DNA from: Wenyingzhuangia sp. 2_MG-2023
GTDB lineage: Bacteria; Bacteroidota; Bacteroidia; Flavobacteriales; Flavobacteriaceae
Length of the DNA: 64,000 bases
Assembly (NCBI RefSeq): GCF_030548295.1
Contig: NZ_JAUOSB010000007.1
Coordinates: 62,001-126,000, forward strand
Reading direction: 5' to 3'
The first letter of the stretch is position 1, and the number at the start of each line of letters is the position of its first letter. Under the pieces are notes generated by a model. The model saw only the letters and a program-made list of their open reading frames with translations. It searched no databases and had not been told where the DNA came from. Made by a program: the position numbers and the translations under genes. This document shows, one piece after another, positions 50,525 to 60,088 of the stretch.

Positions 50525-51679
50525 ATGTTACAAAACCGAAGAATTTACTTACCCCCTTTAAGCTTAATAGGGCCCGGAGCATTAAATGATTTAGGAGAAG
50601 AATTAAGTACCCTACCATATAAAAAAGCACTTTTTGTTACAGACAAAGTTTTAGTAAAACTAGGTGTTGCACAAAAAGTATTAGATGTTATAAAAGCTGC
50701 TAATATAGAAGTAGTCGTATTTGACGATGTACACCCAAATCCAACAGTTAAAAATGTAAATGATGGTTTAGAATTATTGAAAGAAAATTCATGTGATTTT
50801 ATTTTAACACTTGGAGGAGGATCTCCTCAAGATTGTGGAAAAGCTATTGGAATTCTTGCTACAAATGGTGGAAATATTGGAGACTATGAAGGAATTCATT
50901 TATCTAAAAAAGCTTCACTACCTATTGTTGCAATTAATACAACAGCAGGTACTGCAAGTGAAGTCACCATTAATTATGTTATTACAGATGAAGTAAGACA
51001 TATAAAAATGGTAATGGTAGATAAAAACTGTTTGGTTTCTATTGCTGTAAACGATCCTGTTTTAATGTTAGGTAAACCAGCTTCATTAACAGCAGCTACA
51101 GGGATGGATGCCTTAACACATGCTATTGAAACTTACGTAACAAAAGGTGCCTTTGGTTGGTCTGATGCTTTGGCTTTAGAAGCGATCAAACTTATCTCAC
51201 AAAGTCTTGAAATAGCAGTTGTGAATGGACAAGATTTAGAAGCTAGAAGTAAAATGGCTTGGGGACAATTTATAGCTGGACAAGCATTTTCTAACGCTGG
51301 TTTAGGTTATGTACACTCAATGGCACATCAACTAGGTGGAATGTATGATTTACCACATGGTGTTGCCAATGCAATTTTACTACCACACGTAGAACAATTT
51401 AACATTCCAGCATGTGCTCATAAAATGAAAAAAGTAGCAAGAGCTATGGGTATTTGTGTTTTAGAAATGAGTGATACCCAAGGGGCTAATGCAGCTATTG
51501 AAGCTATTAAAGCATTATCTAAATCGGTTGGTATTCCTTCTGGATTAAGAGAACTTGGTGTTAAGGAAGAAGATTTTGAAGAAATGGCTAAAAATGCCTT
51601 AGCTGATGTGTGTACTGGTGGAAACCCAAGAGAAGTAACTTTAGAAGATACCATTGCCATTTACAAAGCAGCTATGTAA
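50525..51679 (+). CDS. iron-containing alcohol dehydrogenase
   Basis: 384 residues from MLQNRRIYLPP; an upstream start at 50489 would add a hydrophobic non-homologous stretch. Group III metal-dependent ADH (FucO/1,3-propanediol dehydrogenase-like). GGGSPQDCGKAIG and TAGTASEVTINYVITD bind NAD(P). Metal ligands are visible in GMDALTHAIETYVT (D and H), HSMAHQLGGMYD (H) and DLPHGVANAILLPHV (H). Family members reduce aldehydes or oxidise small alcohols and glycols. A link to glycerol or aldehyde metabolism of the arsenosugar aglycone is conceivable but unproven. Own terminator. Confidence 0.93.
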   Translation: MLQNRRIYLPPLSLIGPGALNDLGEELSTLPYKKALFVTDKVLVKLGVAQKVLDVIKAANIEVVVFDDVHPNPTVKNVNDGLELLKENSCDFILTLGGGSPQDCGKAIGILATNGGNIGDYEGIHLSKKASLPIVAINTTAGTASEVTINYVITDEVRHIKMVMVDKNCLVSIAVNDPVLMLGKPASLTAATGMDALTHAIETYVTKGAFGWSDALALEAIKLISQSLEIAVVNGQDLEARSKMAWGQFIAGQAFSNAGLGYVHSMAHQLGGMYDLPHGVANAILLPHVEQFNIPACAHKMKKVARAMGICVLEMSDTQGANAAIEAIKALSKSVGIPSGLRELGVKEEDFEEMAKNALADVCTGGNPREVTLEDTIAIYKAAM

Positions 51680-51735
51680 GCTTAAAAAAAATTATACATT
51701 ACTAGAATTCATTTTGAGATCTACATTATATCAAT

Positions 51736-51766
51736 AAAAACCACCTTGTACAAATAGGTGGTTTTT
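51736..51766. terminator. terminator after the iron alcohol dehydrogenase
   Basis: An 11-bp stem (aaaaaccacct with aggtggttttt, 9-nt loop), followed by Ts. Confidence 0.9.
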
Positions 51767-51984
51767 TGTTTTGTATAAGAAGATATGTCTCTAAAAATTG
51801 CCCTACTTCAAAACAAATCTTTTTTATTAAAATGCTTCGGATATATTCTACACAAATAAAGACATTGCATTTTTTGATGTAGTATCTTATTTAAAGATGT
51901 TATAAATAGAATCTTTTTATTAAGTAGTTGGAGTTACTTGCGACAGAATGCTTGTAAATTGATACATAATTCAAATTTAATCCC
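51767..51984. other. intergenic region before the FAD-oxidoreductase gene
   Basis: About 220 bp of A/T-rich DNA with no ORF, RNA or clear promoter box recognised. With the terminator the gap between genes is 305 bp. Confidence 0.5.
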
Positions 51985-53316
51985 ATGAAAAACATTGTAA
52001 TTATTGGAAATGGAATTGCAGGTGTCACAGCTGCTAGGCATATCCGTAAAAAATCAGATCATAAAATCACTATTATTTCTGGTGAAACTGATTATTTCTT
52101 TTCTAGAACTGCATTGATGTATGTTTTTATGGGACACATGAAATTTGAACACACCCAACCTTATGAAAATTGGTTTTGGAAAAAGAATCGAATTGAATTG
52201 GTAAAAGCTTTTGTAAACAAAGTAAACACCGAATCCAAAGAATTGGTTCTAAACAATGGGGAAACATTAATTTACGATGATTTAATTATTGCAACAGGTT
52301 CTAAACCCAACAAATTTGGATGGCCTGGACAAGATTTAAAAGCGGTAACCGGAATGTATTCTAAACAAGATTTAGACACGATTACCGAGTACTCTAAAGA
52401 TTGTACCCGAGCAGTAATTGTAGGTGGTGGATTGATTGGAATTGAAATGACAGAAATGTTGGTTTCTAAAAACATCCCTGTAACTTTTTTAGTTCGTGAA
52501 GCTAGTTTTTGGAATGGAGTACTACCGCCAGGAGAATCTGAAATGATTAATAAACACATCAAAGAACATCATATAGATTTAAGATTGGCAACCAGCATGA
52601 CGGAAATTCTTTCGGATGAAAATGGGAGAGCCAAAGCCATCATTACAGACAAAGGAGAAACTATAGCTTGTAATTTGGTAGGTTTAACGGCTGGAGTGAG
52701 TCCTAATGTAGATTTTTTAAAAGATTCTGGAATTGAATTAGGAAGAGGAGTAAAAGTGAATAGAAAACTAGAAACCAACATTCCTAATATTTATGCCATT
52801 GGAGACTGTGCAGAACAACACGAAGGTATCGGAGAACGTAGACCTATTGAAGCCGTGTGGTATACAGGTAGAATGATGGGTGAAACTGTAGCGAGAACCA
52901 TTTGTGGAACACCTAGTGATTATCAACCTGGACATTGGTTTAATTCCGCTAAATTTTTAGATATAGAATACCAAACCTACGGATGGATTTGGGCAAAACC
53001 CAGAGAGAACGAAGCTCGTTTTTACTGGGAACACAAAGATGGTAAAAAATGTATCCACATTAATTACGATAAAAACACCAAAGCATTTATAGGAATCAAC
53101 AACTTTGGAATTCGCATGAGACACAATGTGTTTGATAAGTGGTTAACTGAGAATAGAACTATTGAATATGTTTTGGAACATTTAAAAGATGCCAATTTTG
53201 ATCCTGAATTTTACGTTCAACATGAACGTGAAATCATTCAAAAATTTAATACTGAAAACGGAACTAGTTTAGTTGCTAAAAAGAAAAGTTGGAAAAGGAT
53301 TTTTCAAACAAGTTGA
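51985..53316 (+). CDS. NAD(P)/FAD-dependent oxidoreductase
   Basis: 443 residues; two-dinucleotide-binding-domain flavoprotein fold. FAD motif IVIIGNGIAGVTAARHI at the N-terminus, IIATGSKPNKFG at ~103, the NAD(P)H motif AVIVGGGLIGIEMTEML at ~145, and the C-terminal FAD/NIYAIGDCAEQHEG segment. No CxxC redox-active disulfide like that of thioredoxin reductases is seen. First of a run of genes with a membrane Fe-S protein, so the pair probably moves electrons between NAD(P)H, flavin, Fe-S clusters and quinone. Substrate unknown. Confidence 0.9.
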   Translation: MKNIVIIGNGIAGVTAARHIRKKSDHKITIISGETDYFFSRTALMYVFMGHMKFEHTQPYENWFWKKNRIELVKAFVNKVNTESKELVLNNGETLIYDDLIIATGSKPNKFGWPGQDLKAVTGMYSKQDLDTITEYSKDCTRAVIVGGGLIGIEMTEMLVSKNIPVTFLVREASFWNGVLPPGESEMINKHIKEHHIDLRLATSMTEILSDENGRAKAIITDKGETIACNLVGLTAGVSPNVDFLKDSGIELGRGVKVNRKLETNIPNIYAIGDCAEQHEGIGERRPIEAVWYTGRMMGETVARTICGTPSDYQPGHWFNSAKFLDIEYQTYGWIWAKPRENEARFYWEHKDGKKCIHINYDKNTKAFIGINNFGIRMRHNVFDKWLTENRTIEYVLEHLKDANFDPEFYVQHEREIIQKFNTENGTSLVAKKKSWKRIFQTS

Positions 53317-53387
53317 ATTGTTTAGTCAATCATCAAAAATAAAATTCTACTCAGCAATTAAACAAATCAACCCTTCAACATCATCAA

Positions 53388-55049
53388 ATGAAAACAATTA
53401 AAAATATAGGATACGTTCTAACCTTTTTAGGTTTTGCCTTTTTTATAGGAAGTATTTTTACGGGAACGTATAAAGTAACTCCAGAAGCTTATCAAAACTG
53501 GATTGAAAGCAAAGGAATTAAAAGTGAAGTGTTTATAGAAAACACTAAAAATGATCTTGTAAATCAAGAAATGAGTTCTTGGCAATTGTCTAACATTATT
53601 ATAGAAAATGCCAAAGCATCAAACGAACAAATAAAGAGTGAAAAAGAAATAGCTTGGGATAAAATTATACATCTTAAATGGAACAAAACTTCTAAGGAAT
53701 ATATTTATCCGTTAATAAGAAACAGTGCTACAGGTTGGTTTGTAAACAATACTACACTTTGGTTTTTCATCACTTTTGGTTTTACTATTATTGGAGGTTT
53801 GCTTGTGTTTCTTCCTGATTACAAATTGTTAGGACCTGCAGGAATTAAAAACAATGGTATTTTTCAACACAGTGCTACCAATAGAGGGATTATTGGTTTC
53901 ATCACTGCATTCTTCTTTATTGCTTTTTACTTTTTCTTATACTTTTTCCCTAATTATATCATCAACCCAATTTTGGCTGTAGATGGAGTTAGTGAAGGTT
54001 TAAATGAATTTGTTAAAACATTTTTTAATGTAGAACGAAAACCTAATGATGGAAGCCCTGCCAGTCAGTGGTTTTTATACGGATTTATGTACTGCTCGGT
54101 AATGACTGTTTTTGCAGTGAGAATGTTTATCAAATACCGTCATAACAAATACCAAATGATTAGAACAGCAGTGGTTTTGTTCTTTCAAATAGCCTTTGCT
54201 TTTTTAATTCCAGAAATATTAGTGGCTTTTAACAAACCTTGGTTTGATTTTAAAAATGCTTGGCCATTAAACTATACTTTCTTTTTTGATTGGAGTATTG
54301 ATGGTTTGATAGAAAGTGGAAACCTAGGGATTTTTATGTTTGTTTGGGGAATTGTACTAACCCTAGTAGTGGTTCCTGTAATGGTCTATTTTTACGGAAA
54401 AAGATGGTATTGTTCATGGGTTTGTGGTTGTGGAGGATTGGCTGAAACTTTAGGAGATCCTTACCGTCAATTGTCAGATAAATCTTTGTTTTCTTGGAAA
54501 ATAGAAAGATGGCTGATTCATGGTGTTTTGCTTTTTGCAATTGTGATGACAGGATTGACTTTATATTTATACTTGGCAGAAATCCCAAGCTGGAAAGAAG
54601 TTGCTTTTGGAATTTCAGGATATGACATTCAGACTTGGTACGGATTTTTTATAGGATCTATATTTGCGGGAGTAATTGGAACAGGTTTCTACCCTATTTT
54701 AGGAAATAGAACTTGGTGTCGTTTTGGATGTCCGTTAGCAGCTTATTTAGGATTGGTTCAACGTTTTAAATCTAGATTTAGAATTACCACCAATGGAGGT
54801 CAGTGTATTTCTTGCGGAAATTGTTCTACGTATTGTGAACAAGGTATTGATGTCCGTTCATATGCACAAAAAGGTCAAAACATTGTACGTTCCTCTTGCG
54901 TAGGTTGTGGAATTTGTTCTGCTGTTTGTCCTCGTGGAGTCTTAAAATTAGAAAATGGAGAAGATACAGGAAGCTCTAGAACAGAAATTAAAGAAGTACT
55001 TTTAGGAAATGATATCGATTTATTGAGCATGACAAAAAAGAATGATTAA
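53388..55049 (+). CDS. membrane 4Fe-4S protein, NapH/RdxA-like
   Basis: 553 residues, with a long N-terminal domain and about six membrane helices (YVLTFLGFAFFIGSIFTGTY, LWFFITFGFTIIGGLLVFLP, GIIGFITAFFFIAFYFFLYF, MYCSVMTVFAVRMF, FFQIAFAFLIPEILVAF, LGIFMFVWGIVLTLVVVPVM). Cysteine motifs RWYCSWVCGCGG and RTWCRFGCPLAA are NapH-type. A C-terminal two-cluster ferredoxin has CISCGNCSTYC and CVGCGICSAVC motifs. Likely shuttles electrons between the membrane quinone pool and a partner. It overlaps the next gene by 8 bp, so translation is coupled. Confidence 0.9.
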   Translation: MKTIKNIGYVLTFLGFAFFIGSIFTGTYKVTPEAYQNWIESKGIKSEVFIENTKNDLVNQEMSSWQLSNIIIENAKASNEQIKSEKEIAWDKIIHLKWNKTSKEYIYPLIRNSATGWFVNNTTLWFFITFGFTIIGGLLVFLPDYKLLGPAGIKNNGIFQHSATNRGIIGFITAFFFIAFYFFLYFFPNYIINPILAVDGVSEGLNEFVKTFFNVERKPNDGSPASQWFLYGFMYCSVMTVFAVRMFIKYRHNKYQMIRTAVVLFFQIAFAFLIPEILVAFNKPWFDFKNAWPLNYTFFFDWSIDGLIESGNLGIFMFVWGIVLTLVVVPVMVYFYGKRWYCSWVCGCGGLAETLGDPYRQLSDKSLFSWKIERWLIHGVLLFAIVMTGLTLYLYLAEIPSWKEVAFGISGYDIQTWYGFFIGSIFAGVIGTGFYPILGNRTWCRFGCPLAAYLGLVQRFKSRFRITTNGGQCISCGNCSTYCEQGIDVRSYAQKGQNIVRSSCVGCGICSAVCPRGVLKLENGEDTGSSRTEIKEVLLGNDIDLLSMTKKND

Positions 55050-55905
55050 ACATTTTTTACATATGCTTTTACTGCTTCCTTTTATTGTAAATGCACAACA
55101 AAAGGAAGTTTTGCATCAAGAGTATTTTAAAGATGGATGTGTACAACATGAATGGTATACAAACAACAATCATCCTATTAAATATTGGAAAACTTTTACG
55201 CAAGATTCCCCTGATTATTATCAAAGAAATTACAATCAACAAGGAAATTTGATCGCAGAAGGTTGGATGTCTCATCAACAAAAAAAAGGATTCTGGATAG
55301 AATATTCTAAAAATCATTCAATTGGAAAAGGACATTATAAAAACAATATCAAAGAAGGTTTATGGGAATATACTAACAAAAATCATTTAGACTCCGTAGG
55401 AAATTACAAATCAAATCAAAAAATAGGTTCTTGGGAATATTACAAGAATGATCAACTAATCTATCAACGAGAATATCATAATCCTGCTAAATTTCATGAA
55501 AAGACTTACCATCTTAACGGCAAATTAAAAACTCAAGGTTGGTATGTAAATAACCTTAAACATGACTTTTGGGAGTTTTACACAAATCATAATATTATCA
55601 TAGCATCTGGGAATTTTAAGAATGGAAAAAAAGACGGATATTGGCACCTGTTTTCAGATAAGGGAATACTTGTAGAAGAGGGAAATTTTAAAGATGGTAA
55701 AAAAAACAATTGGTGGATTTTTTTCAACAGTCTGGGAAAACTATCACACAAATGTGAATTTAAAGAAAATCTAAAAAACGGTTATTGTATCTATTACAAA
55801 AAAAATAAAATTATCAAAGGGCAATACTTTCAAAAAGGAGTTCAAAAAAACGAATGGAGCGATTGGAATTCCTATAGAAAAGATCATCTAAAAATACATG
55901 AATAA
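55042..55905 (+). CDS. exported MORN-repeat (YwqK-like) protein
   Basis: 287 residues; signal peptide MIKHFLHMLLLLPFIVNAQ. Eight or so MORN-like repeats of G-x-W-x-x-Y/F-x-x-x-G/N type: KGFWIEYSKNHSIGKGHYKN, KEGLWEYTNKNHLDSVGNYK, GSWEYYKNDQLIYQREYH, HDFWEFYTNHNIIIASGNFK, DGYWHLFSDKGILVEEGNFK. YwqK-family proteins were first named as a toxin immunity protein, but most Bacteroidota members are surface or periplasmic proteins of unknown function. Overlaps both neighbours by 8 bp, so it is tightly coupled to the Fe-S protein and the glycosyltransferase. Confidence 0.85.
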   Translation: MIKHFLHMLLLLPFIVNAQQKEVLHQEYFKDGCVQHEWYTNNNHPIKYWKTFTQDSPDYYQRNYNQQGNLIAEGWMSHQQKKGFWIEYSKNHSIGKGHYKNNIKEGLWEYTNKNHLDSVGNYKSNQKIGSWEYYKNDQLIYQREYHNPAKFHEKTYHLNGKLKTQGWYVNNLKHDFWEFYTNHNIIIASGNFKNGKKDGYWHLFSDKGILVEEGNFKDGKKNNWWIFFNSLGKLSHKCEFKENLKNGYCIYYKKNKIIKGQYFQKGVQKNEWSDWNSYRKDHLKIHE

Positions 55906-56590
55906 AGTAATTGTTATTATACCTGCTTTTAACGAAGATAAATCTATTGCCAATGTCATTAAGGACATTCCTTTATCTATTGTTAACAAAATCATTGTAG
56001 TTAACAATAATTCTACAGACAACACTGCTATAGTAGCTAAAAATGCAGGTGCTACAGTGTTACTAGAACCCAATATGGGGTATGGATATGCTTGCTTAAA
56101 AGGAATACAATACATTGCTGAGAATGAATTAAATCCTGACATTATTGTATTTTTAGACGGTGATTATTCTGATTATCCAGAACAAATAGCAGAACTTATT
56201 TCACCTATTACAACACAAAATTATGATTTTGTAGTTGGTTCTAGAAACAACAGTCAACTAGAAAAAGGAGCCATGACTCCTCAACAAATTTTTGGAAATG
56301 GATTGGCTACATTTTTAATGCGCTTGTTTTTTAAGGCAAAATTTACAGACCTTGGTCCCTTCAGAGCTATTAAATATTCCTGTTTGCTAGATTTACAAAT
56401 GGAGGACAAGACCTACGGATGGACCATAGAAATGCAACTCAAAGCAATAAAAAAACATTTAAAATACATAGAAATTCCTGTCAGATATCGTAAAAGAATT
56501 GGTGTATCAAAGGTTTCAGGTACAGTAAAAGGGACTATCTTTGCAGGAATTAAAATATTAACTTGGATTTTTAAATACAGTTTTAAATAA
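55898..56590 (+). CDS. family 2 glycosyltransferase (dolichyl-phosphate-mannose synthase-like)
   Basis: 230 residues. GT-A fold marks: VIVIIPAFNEDKSIANVI at the N-terminus, VVNNNSTDNTAIV, the metal-binding FLDGDYSDYPEQI (DxD at ~88), VVGSRNN, and TIEMQLKAIKKHLKYIEIPV. Polyprenyl-phosphate glycosyltransferases of this type transfer a sugar from a nucleotide donor to a lipid carrier. There are no obvious C-terminal membrane helices except the last amphipathic segment. It overlaps the MORN gene by 8 bp and is 2 nt before the next glycosyltransferase. Confidence 0.92.
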   Translation: MNKVIVIIPAFNEDKSIANVIKDIPLSIVNKIIVVNNNSTDNTAIVAKNAGATVLLEPNMGYGYACLKGIQYIAENELNPDIIVFLDGDYSDYPEQIAELISPITTQNYDFVVGSRNNSQLEKGAMTPQQIFGNGLATFLMRLFFKAKFTDLGPFRAIKYSCLLDLQMEDKTYGWTIEMQLKAIKKHLKYIEIPVRYRKRIGVSKVSGTVKGTIFAGIKILTWIFKYSFK

Positions 56591-56592
56591 TA

Positions 56593-58215
56593 ATGGGAGG
56601 TATATATTTGGCAATATTAAGTAATGAATTTGATTTCTGGTTCACGCTGAGTTGGTTTTTAATGATTGTCTATGTGATATCTTTGTTGATGGTTCTCTTT
56701 TATGCCTTGGCTCAATTAAATTTATTGTTCAATTATTTAAGAGCCGTTAAGAAAAACAACCAGGAAAAAGAATCTTGTCCACAATACGATTTAAAAAATC
56801 CTAATGAAATTCCTTACGTAACCATTCAGTTGCCTGTTTTTAACGAAAAATACGTAATGAAACGTTTGTTAAAAAACATAGCGCAAATTGAGTATCCTAG
56901 AGAGAAACTAGAAATTCAAGTTTTAGACGATTCTACTGATGAAACTGTCATCAAAACTAAAGAACGAATTGATAAATTGGCACAAACAGGATTGGACATT
57001 GTCCACATCACCAGAACCAATCGTGAAGGTTTTAAAGCTGGAGCACTAAAAGAAGGGCTGAAAACTGCCAAGGGAGAATTTATTGCTGTTTTTGATTCTG
57101 ATTTTTTGCCAGAATCTAACTGGCTCTACAAAACAATTCCTTATTTTAAAAACGAAAAAATTGGAGTGGTACAAACTCGTTGGGGACACATCAACAGAGA
57201 TTATTCGCTATTGACCAAAATACAAGCTTTTGCCTTGGATGCACACTTTACCTTAGAACAAATGGGTAGAAATGCCAAGGGACATTTTATCAACTTTAAT
57301 GGAACTGCCGGAATTTGGCGTAAAGAATGCATTTACGATGCTGGAAACTGGGAAGGAGACACATTAACTGAAGATTTGGATTTGAGCTATCGTGCCCAAC
57401 TAAAGGGTTGGATTTTTAAATATTTGGTAGATGTGGAAACACCTGCTGAATTGCCTATTGTAATTAGTGCTGCACGCTCACAACAATTTAGATGGAACAA
57501 AGGAGGTGCTGAAAACTTTCAAAAAATGTTCCGAAAAATCATAAATTCTGGACTTCCTTTTAAAACAAAAGCACACTGTGTTTTGCATTTGCTAAATAGT
57601 ACCATGTTCTTAAACGTGTTTATAGTTGGTTTGTTAAGTGTACCTATGCTGTACATTAAAAACTATTATTCAGATTTTAGAGTCTATTTTATAGCCATGA
57701 GCTTTTTTGCTTTAAGTACTTTGATATTTTTTATCTGCTATTGGTATGTTTATAAAAATGTGAGACAGCAAAGTGGCTTCAAACTTTTTCTCAAATACAC
57801 ACGTACTTTTTTCACTTTTTTTAGTGTTGCCATGGGCTTGTCTCTAAACAACTCTGGAGCTGTAATTGAAGGGCACCGAAGAAAAAGAAGTGATTTTGTA
57901 CGTACACCAAAGTTCAACATCAGTACATTTAAAGACAGTTGGAAAAAAAACAAATACCTTCTTAAAAAACCTTCAAAAAACGTAGTTTATGAAGGAATAC
58001 TATGCTTGTACTTTTTGTTTGGAATTATGAGTGCTTGGTTGGTCCGTTATATTGGTACCAATAACAAAGACACTAATTATACTTTCAACTCCAAAACCTT
58101 GTTTAGTGCTAATGAATGGTATATGCCTTTTGACTCTGGAATGTTAATTTTCCACATCATGCTATTTTTAGGATTTGGATTTATTTTTCACAAATCTGTT
58201 TTTAAGAAAGTTTAA
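56593..58215 (+). CDS. membrane family 2 glycosyltransferase, cellulose synthase-like
   Basis: 540 residues. N-terminal membrane helix (LSWFLMIVYVISLLMVLFYA), then a catalytic GT2 domain: VTIQLPVFNEKYVMKRLLKN, LDDSTDETVIKT, FDSDFLPESNWL (DxD), TLTEDLDLSYRAQLKG (TED) and QQFRWNKGGAENFQ (QxxRW), the full set of processive beta-glycosyltransferases. Four or five C-terminal helices follow. It probably makes a beta-linked polysaccharide or transfers a hexose to lipid. The start codon at 56593 is in a non-SD context and could be a few codons further in. No other cellulose genes (bcsB, bcsC) are present. Confidence 0.9.
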   Translation: MGGIYLAILSNEFDFWFTLSWFLMIVYVISLLMVLFYALAQLNLLFNYLRAVKKNNQEKESCPQYDLKNPNEIPYVTIQLPVFNEKYVMKRLLKNIAQIEYPREKLEIQVLDDSTDETVIKTKERIDKLAQTGLDIVHITRTNREGFKAGALKEGLKTAKGEFIAVFDSDFLPESNWLYKTIPYFKNEKIGVVQTRWGHINRDYSLLTKIQAFALDAHFTLEQMGRNAKGHFINFNGTAGIWRKECIYDAGNWEGDTLTEDLDLSYRAQLKGWIFKYLVDVETPAELPIVISAARSQQFRWNKGGAENFQKMFRKIINSGLPFKTKAHCVLHLLNSTMFLNVFIVGLLSVPMLYIKNYYSDFRVYFIAMSFFALSTLIFFICYWYVYKNVRQQSGFKLFLKYTRTFFTFFSVAMGLSLNNSGAVIEGHRRKRSDFVRTPKFNISTFKDSWKKNKYLLKKPSKNVVYEGILCLYFLFGIMSAWLVRYIGTNNKDTNYTFNSKTLFSANEWYMPFDSGMLIFHIMLFLGFGFIFHKSVFKKV

Positions 58216-58264
58216 TGTAAAAAAGCAACTATTCTATCGACAAAGAGCATACAAATCTCATTAA

Positions 58265-59602
58265 ATGAAATTATTTTCAAATACATTTAAAATGACTAAC
58301 AGATACACTTTGTTGGTCATTTTACTTTCTATTATAAGTTATTATTTATTTGCATATACTACCGTTAGAACCAATTTCCCTAAAGTTTTAAGCTACTACT
58401 CACTACTTTTTATTGGATTTGCTATTTTGTATCAGTACAGCAATCTCAGTAACAGAACGCTTCTCATTATAGGTGTTTTATTTCGATTTATTTTTTTAGT
58501 TGCAACCCCAAATCTTTCCGATGATTTTTATCGTTTTTTATGGGATGGTAGGGCTTTGTTAGATGGAATCAACCCATATTTAGTTCTTCCAGAAAACAAT
58601 CCTAATCTAATAGCTGAAGGATCAACATTGTATCAAGGAATGGGAACGATGAACGGAAGTCATTATACTTGCTACCCACCATTAAATCAATTTGCATTTG
58701 GAATTCCAGCATTATTTGCTCCCAATCACTTATTAACAAGCACAATTGTTTTAAGAATTACTTTGATTTTGTCTGATTTGGTAACACTGTATTTTGGATT
58801 CAAACTATTGAAACATTTTAAACTAGATTCTAGAAAAATATTCTTGTACTTTCTAAATCCATTTATCATTATTGAATTGACAGGCAACTTGCATTATGAG
58901 GGAATGATGATTGCTTTCTTAGCTGCAAGTTTGTATTTTCTTTTCAGAGAGAAGAACAACTTGTCTGCCATTTTATTTGCAGCTGCTGTATCTATCAAAT
59001 TGATTCCACTGATATTTCTTCCTGTTTTTTATAAAAAATTGGGATTTAAAAAATGGTTCATTTACGGTAGTATTGTTTGTAGTATCAATGTTCTTTTATT
59101 TCTTCCTTTTTTAAGTCAAGATTTGATTGATAATTTTATGTCTAGTATTGAATTGTACTTTCAAAATTTTGAATTCAATGCCAGTATTTATTACATCGTT
59201 AGAGAAATTGGTTATCGTATAAAGGGATACAATATCATTCACACAGTAGGTCGCATCACTCCATTGATCATTATTGCAATCACATTGTTAATTTCTTTTG
59301 TGAGAAAAAACGAAAAAAAAACAATCTTATTTACGAGTATGCTGTGGATCATTTGTAGTTATTATTTTTTATCTAGCATAGTTCACCCTTGGTACATTGC
59401 CATTCCTTTGTTTTTAAGTTTATTTACAAAATTCAACTTTCCTTTGGTTTGGTCTTATGCCATTGTATTAAGTTATAGCGCATATATTAGTAGTAAATAT
59501 CATGAAAATTTATGGTTAGTAGGACTGGAATACATCCTAGTTTTAGGTTGGATGGTTGTGGAATTGACTCAATGGAAATTAATTTCTAAATTAAGATCAT
59601 GA
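58265..59602 (+). CDS. polytopic glycosyltransferase (GT-C type, mannosyltransferase-like)
   Basis: 445 residues with about ten to twelve membrane helices. LSDDFYRFLWDGRALLDGIN is the DxD-like loop after helix two typical of GT-C transferases using polyprenyl-phosphate sugars. TCYPPLNQFAFGIPALF and LNPFIIIELTGNLHYEGMMI are conserved in GT87/PIG-type mannosyltransferases. The preceding GT2 gene at 55898 could supply the lipid-linked donor. Start may be the first ATG (58265) or the in-frame ATG 30 bp downstream. It overlaps the DUF523 gene by 4 bp. Confidence 0.85.
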   Translation: MKLFSNTFKMTNRYTLLVILLSIISYYLFAYTTVRTNFPKVLSYYSLLFIGFAILYQYSNLSNRTLLIIGVLFRFIFLVATPNLSDDFYRFLWDGRALLDGINPYLVLPENNPNLIAEGSTLYQGMGTMNGSHYTCYPPLNQFAFGIPALFAPNHLLTSTIVLRITLILSDLVTLYFGFKLLKHFKLDSRKIFLYFLNPFIIIELTGNLHYEGMMIAFLAASLYFLFREKNNLSAILFAAAVSIKLIPLIFLPVFYKKLGFKKWFIYGSIVCSINVLLFLPFLSQDLIDNFMSSIELYFQNFEFNASIYYIVREIGYRIKGYNIIHTVGRITPLIIIAITLLISFVRKNEKKTILFTSMLWIICSYYFLSSIVHPWYIAIPLFLSLFTKFNFPLVWSYAIVLSYSAYISSKYHENLWLVGLEYILVLGWMVVELTQWKLISKLRS

Positions 59603-60012
59603 AACTAGTAAGCGCATGTTTGGCAGGAATTCCGTGTAGATTTGATGGAAAAGCAAAAAAACATCAAACCATAGCTCAATTGATTGAAGAAGGAAAAGCA
59701 ATTGCTGTTTGTCCTGAAGAACTTGGAGGCTTACCCACACCTAGAATTCCTGCAGAAAAACAAGGAGAAAAAATCATCAACAAAAACGGAATAGATGTTA
59801 CCAAGGCGTTTGAAAAAGGAGCTCAAAAAGCATTACAAATAGCTCTTAAAAACGATTGTACTGAAGCCATTCTAAAATCAAATTCACCTTCTTGTGGCTG
59901 TGGAAAAATATACGATGGTTCTTTTACAGGAAAGCTAACAAATGATGATGGTATTTTCTGTAAAGTCTTAAAAGAAAACAAGATAAAAATCTACACAGAA
60001 AACGAGATCTAA
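59599..60012 (+). CDS. DUF523/TudS-type protein
   Basis: 137 residues, cytosolic. Conserved cysteine motifs are SACLAGIPCRFDGK at the N-terminus, VCPEELGGLPTPRIPAE, and LKSNSPSCGCGKIYDG. DUF523 proteins include TudS, a 4Fe-4S enzyme that removes sulfur from 2-thiouracil with three conserved cysteines; both the early Cys pair and the SPSCG motif match. Whether this protein desulfurates thiouracil is not known. It overlaps the membrane glycosyltransferase gene by 4 bp and ends the run. Confidence 0.9.
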   Translation: MKLVSACLAGIPCRFDGKAKKHQTIAQLIEEGKAIAVCPEELGGLPTPRIPAEKQGEKIINKNGIDVTKAFEKGAQKALQIALKNDCTEAILKSNSPSCGCGKIYDGSFTGKLTNDDGIFCKVLKENKIKIYTENEI

Positions 60013-60028
60013 AAGAAATCCATATAAA

Positions 60029-60060
60029 TTTCATTAAAAAAAATTAGTTAGTTATCTTTG
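60029..60060 (+). promoter_or_regulatory. sod promoter
   Basis: TATCTTTG (60053-60060) matches TAnnTTTG; TTTC at 60029-60032 lies 20 bp upstream as a one-mismatch TTTG. The ATG of sodA follows at 60089. Confidence 0.55.
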
Positions 60061-60088
60061 ATAACGAATCAATAAAAACAACAAGAAA

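Noticed and set aside
55042-55905. antitoxin of a toxin-antitoxin pair (YwqK name)
   Set aside because: It has a signal peptide and no toxin gene beside it; MORN repeats alone do not show immunity function.
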